From Verrucomicrobiota bacterium (lineage in GTDB: Bacteria; Verrucomicrobiota; Verrucomicrobiia; Verrucomicrobiales; DEV007): a stretch of DNA of 8,644 nucleotides. The stretch is taken from the NCBI GenBank assembly GCA_020629815.1, contig JAHDCN010000114.1:1-8644 (forward strand), written 5' to 3'. This document shows, piece after piece, positions 6,603 to 8,644 of this stretch. The notes beneath the pieces are model-generated. The model was not told where the DNA came from. It ran no database searches and worked only from the letters and a program-made list of their open reading frames with translations. A program made the translations under genes and the position numbers. Numbering within the stretch: position 1 is the stretch's first letter; each line of letters begins with the position of its first letter.

Positions 6603-8054
6603 ATGGCTTCCATGCTTTCCTCGTTTTCACCCTTGCTTGCTCAGGCAAGCGATCACTCGCTTAGTTTTTTGCTCACCTTGTTAGGTGGGGCTGTTGCAGT
6701 GCTGTTGATCCTGATCATTGTCTGCCGATTGCAGGCGTTCCTGGCTTTGCTCATTGTCAGTGCTTTGACCGCAATCGTTGCTGGAGTACCCCTGACCGAC
6801 ATTCCCGGAATTATTCAAAACGGCATGGGGTCAAATCTCGGCTTCATCGCCGTGATCATTGGCATTGGTGCAATTTTCGGAGCCATGTTGGAACATTCCG
6901 GAGGCGCGCAACGTTTAGCGCAGGGCCTCTTGAAGATCTTTGGAGAAAAGCGTGCCCCCTGGGCCATGCTACTCACTGGGTTTATCGTTTCAATTCCGGT
7001 GTTCTTTGATGTGGGCTTGGTGATTGTTTCCTCAATCCTTTTCTCTCTGACGAAAAAGACCGGCAAATCGCTGTTGTATTTCGGGTTACCTCTGGCAGCC
7101 GCCATGGCGACGACGCATGCCTTTGTGCCGCCGACACCGGGGCCGGCGTATGTTGCCTACGACCTGGGAGTCGACATGGGGACTATGATTTTGGTCGGGA
7201 TTGCAATCGGGCTGCCGACCTCAATCATTGCCACGATCATTGGAATGAAGATGGGCAACAAGATGTTCATTCCGGTGCCGAAAGCCCTCGATATTGTCGA
7301 AGAAAAAGAAGAGAAGGATCTCCCGAGTTTTGGACTGGTGGCCGGAATCATTGCCCTGCCAATTTTGCTGATTCTGCTCGGCACGGGCATCGAGCGCTTC
7401 GTGCTTTCCAGAGGCATTTCCGAGGGCCTGAGCCTTGGCGACTACAATGCCGCTCTTGCGGAAAATCTGCGAACTGCTCCGATTTTCTATCAGGTGCTGA
7501 CCTTTTGCGGAAAGCCGATGGTCGCCCTGATGATTGGCACAATTGTTGCCATGCTGTTTCTCGGAATATTCCGGGGCGTGGGTCGGGAGAAGTTGCTTGA
7601 TCTCGCCACGAAATCTTTGGGGCCGGCCGGCATTATTATTCTCATCACTGGTGCCGGTGGTGTATTCAAAACGATCCTGAAAGAAACAGGAATCGCCGAT
7701 GCGTTGGCGACTGCCTTTAGCGGATCTTTTTCCCTGGTGGTGGTGGCCTTCTTGCTCGCAACCGTGATTCGGATTGCACAGGGATCGGCTACGGTCGCTA
7801 TGGTGACAACCTCCGCGATTGTCGGGGAAATCGCAGCCTACGGAACCTATTCGGCCCTCGATCTCGCCTTTGTGGTCATTGCGATCGCCTCAGGTGCAAC
7901 AGCTGTTTCCCATGTGAATGATTCCGGCTTCTGGATCGTGAACCGCTACTACGGAATGACAGTGAAAGACACACTGAAGTCCTGGACCGTTTTGACAACA
8001 ATTATCGGGTTGGTCGGGTTTGGCTTCGCCTTTATTGGAAGCAAAATTTTCTAG
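6603..8054 (+). CDS. GntP-family permease (gluconate/sugar-acid:H+ symporter type)
   Basis: From this ATG the protein has 483 residues, slightly above the usual 440-460 for GntP proteins. It is an inner-membrane carrier with about 12 hydrophobic segments. Family signatures (numbered from this ATG) are FFDVG (134-138), LPLAAAMATTHAFVPPTPGP (162-181), ITGAGGVFKTIL (348-359), RIAQGSATVA (390-399) and SHVNDSGFW (436-444). Members carry gluconate, idonate, fructuronate, D-serine or related small acids with protons; the substrate cannot be chosen here, and no gluconate kinase or dehydrogenase lies nearby. A hydrophilic loop rich in Glu/Lys (about 229-241) separates the two halves. The reading frame continues upstream to a TTG at 6537 preceded by GGAA. 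I prefer ATG 6603 because the extra 22 residues do not resemble family N-termini, but neither 6603 nor 6612 has a clear Shine-Dalgarno site. Confidence 0.92.
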   Translation: MASMLSSFSPLLAQASDHSLSFLLTLLGGAVAVLLILIIVCRLQAFLALLIVSALTAIVAGVPLTDIPGIIQNGMGSNLGFIAVIIGIGAIFGAMLEHSGGAQRLAQGLLKIFGEKRAPWAMLLTGFIVSIPVFFDVGLVIVSSILFSLTKKTGKSLLYFGLPLAAAMATTHAFVPPTPGPAYVAYDLGVDMGTMILVGIAIGLPTSIIATIIGMKMGNKMFIPVPKALDIVEEKEEKDLPSFGLVAGIIALPILLILLGTGIERFVLSRGISEGLSLGDYNAALAENLRTAPIFYQVLTFCGKPMVALMIGTIVAMLFLGIFRGVGREKLLDLATKSLGPAGIIILITGAGGVFKTILKETGIADALATAFSGSFSLVVVAFLLATVIRIAQGSATVAMVTTSAIVGEIAAYGTYSALDLAFVVIAIASGATAVSHVNDSGFWIVNRYYGMTVKDTLKSWTVLTTIIGLVGFGFAFIGSKIF

Positions 8055-8058
8055 AGTT

Positions 8059-8116
8059 AACAGGGTTAGGTCGTGGAGCAAACAGGGTTAGGTCAGCGAC
8101 TGAACAGGGTTACGTC
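8059..8116 (+). repeat. Three 14-bp direct repeats at an exact 22-bp period
   Basis: AACAGGGTTAGGTC occurs at 8059-8072 and 8081-8094, and with one change (AACAGGGTTACGTC) at 8103-8116. Copies start exactly 22 bp apart, separated by unrelated 8-bp spacers (gtggagca, agcgactg), so this is a motif array rather than a simple 22-bp tandem duplication. It begins 4 bp after the permease stop and runs into the start region of the next gene. Each copy holds AGGG, a Shine-Dalgarno-like core. A 22-bp period, about two helical turns, would place all copies on one face of the DNA, as in operators or iterons. I do not recognise the motif, and function is unknown. Confidence 0.9.
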
Positions 8117-8644
8117 TGGTTTGTTGGGGCTTTTCCTGACTTCAGCGACTCTCTTCGCAGAGGGACTTCATTGGCCTGCCTTCCGGGGCCCTTTGGCAAC
8201 CGGAGAAGCTCCTGAAGCGAATCCGCCAACGGAATGGTCGGAGGAGACGAATGTGGTCTGGAAAACAGAACTGCCCGGTCTTGGTCATTCTTCTCCGGTA
8301 GTGTGGGGGGATCGGATTTTTCTGACCACAGCGATTCCCGGTCGGGAAAAACTGGAAGAGCCCAAGTATTCCGGTCGGCCTGGCGCTCACAATAATCTAC
8401 CGGTCCGGGGTTCAGCGATCTTTGTCGGGCTCTGTGTGGATCGCAAAAGCGGAAAGGTTCTCTGGCAGAAAGAGTTGGCGGAAAAGTTGCCGAAAGAAGG
8501 TGGCCACGAAACCGGATCGTTGGCTTCGGCCTCGCCTGTTGTGAATGCCGAGTCGGTGTTCTTTTTCTTCGGATCACATGGTCTGTTCTCCCTGAGCCAT
8601 GAAGGCGAGGTCCAATGGCAAAAGAATCTGGGTGAGCAATTTAC
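8073..8644 (+). CDS. Secreted PQQ-like beta-propeller protein, 3' end beyond the window
   Basis: An open frame without stops runs to the window edge (190 codons from GTG 8073). It encodes a beta-propeller protein of the PQQ-binding-like repeat type common in Planctomycetota and Verrucomicrobiota. Visible blade motifs are WPAFRGP (34-40), WKTELPGLGHSSPVVWGDRI (63-82), a blade end GKVLWQKEL (127-135) and then SASPVVN with FFFFGSHGLFSLSHEGEVQW (163-182). Residues 16-29 (GLLGLFLTSATLFA) form a hydrophobic signal-peptide core, probably cleaved near Ala29, so the protein should be exported. The role is unknown; such propellers often bind partners, and true PQQ dependence is not implied. Start choice: GTG 8073 has AGGG 7 bases upstream and supplies the arginines expected before the hydrophobic core, but lies inside the direct-repeat array. 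TTG 8121 or 8124 are alternatives. There is no ATG start in frame. Confidence 0.88.
   Translation, partial: MEQTGLGQRLNRVTSGLLGLFLTSATLFAEGLHWPAFRGPLATGEAPEANPPTEWSEETNVVWKTELPGLGHSSPVVWGDRIFLTTAIPGREKLEEPKYSGRPGAHNNLPVRGSAIFVGLCVDRKSGKVLWQKELAEKLPKEGGHETGSLASASPVVNAESVFFFFGSHGLFSLSHEGEVQWQKNLGEQF

Noticed and set aside
8059..8116. Telomere-like GGGTTAGG within the direct repeats
   Set aside because: Resemblance to the TTAGGG repeat is limited to part of the motif, and the 8-bp unrelated spacers and bacterial gene context exclude a telomere.
8059..8116. Short CRISPR array
   Set aside because: 14-bp repeats with 8-bp spacers are far below the size of any CRISPR repeat or spacer, and no cas genes are present.
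8110..8577. Minus-strand open frame of 155 codons at the right end
   Set aside because: It lies opposite the beta-propeller gene, whose plus-strand translation gives clear family motifs. The minus-strand translation is Arg/Pro-rich with no recognisable domain.

Overview
The window reads as chromosomal DNA of a free-living, roughly 50% GC bacterium. The best guess is Verrucomicrobiota or the wider PVC group. The main pointer is the last gene: a secreted PQQ-like beta-propeller protein opening with a WPxFRGP motif and containing SSPVVWGDRIFLT, a type that is very abundant in Planctomycetota and Verrucomicrobiota. The GH63-type glycosidase and the stand-alone kinase/receiver pair fit but do not prove this. 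There are no rRNA or tRNA genes, CRISPR arrays, transposases or phage genes.

Layout. Four genes lie in tandem on the minus strand, in transcription order: a cytoplasmic PAS-domain histidine kinase (6485-5277), a single-domain response regulator (5228-4842), a UvrD/PcrA-type DNA helicase (4747-2726) and a GH63/MGH1-like glycoside hydrolase (2703-52). Gaps are 48, 94 and 22 bp, so the kinase and regulator form one unit and the helicase and hydrolase are probably co-transcribed. Divergently, on the plus strand, are a GntP-family permease (6603-8054) and, almost touching it, the 5' part of the secreted beta-propeller gene (about 8073 to beyond the window). No stretch longer than 120 bp lacks a gene.

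How they may work together. The kinase has a PAS sensor and a complete catalytic core but no membrane segment, so it should sense a cytoplasmic signal and phosphorylate Asp53 of the adjacent receiver. The receiver has no output domain and must act on another protein. GntP permeases import gluconate or related sugar acids by proton symport, and the hydrolase probably cleaves an alpha-glucoside or related sugar. A theme of sugar use is possible, but nothing ties the helicase to it beyond position.

The least ordinary parts are non-coding. (1) Three copies of a 14-bp motif (AACAGGGTTAGGTC) sit at an exact 22-bp period between the permease and the beta-propeller gene, with unrelated 8-bp spacers; they overlap the likely translation start of the second gene. 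(2) A 30-bp palindromic element occurs twice in opposite orientation, at the 3' ends of the hydrolase gene and the response-regulator gene, with 26 of 30 bases identical and all four differences being transitions. I do not recognise either element. No complete novel system is evident from sequence alone.
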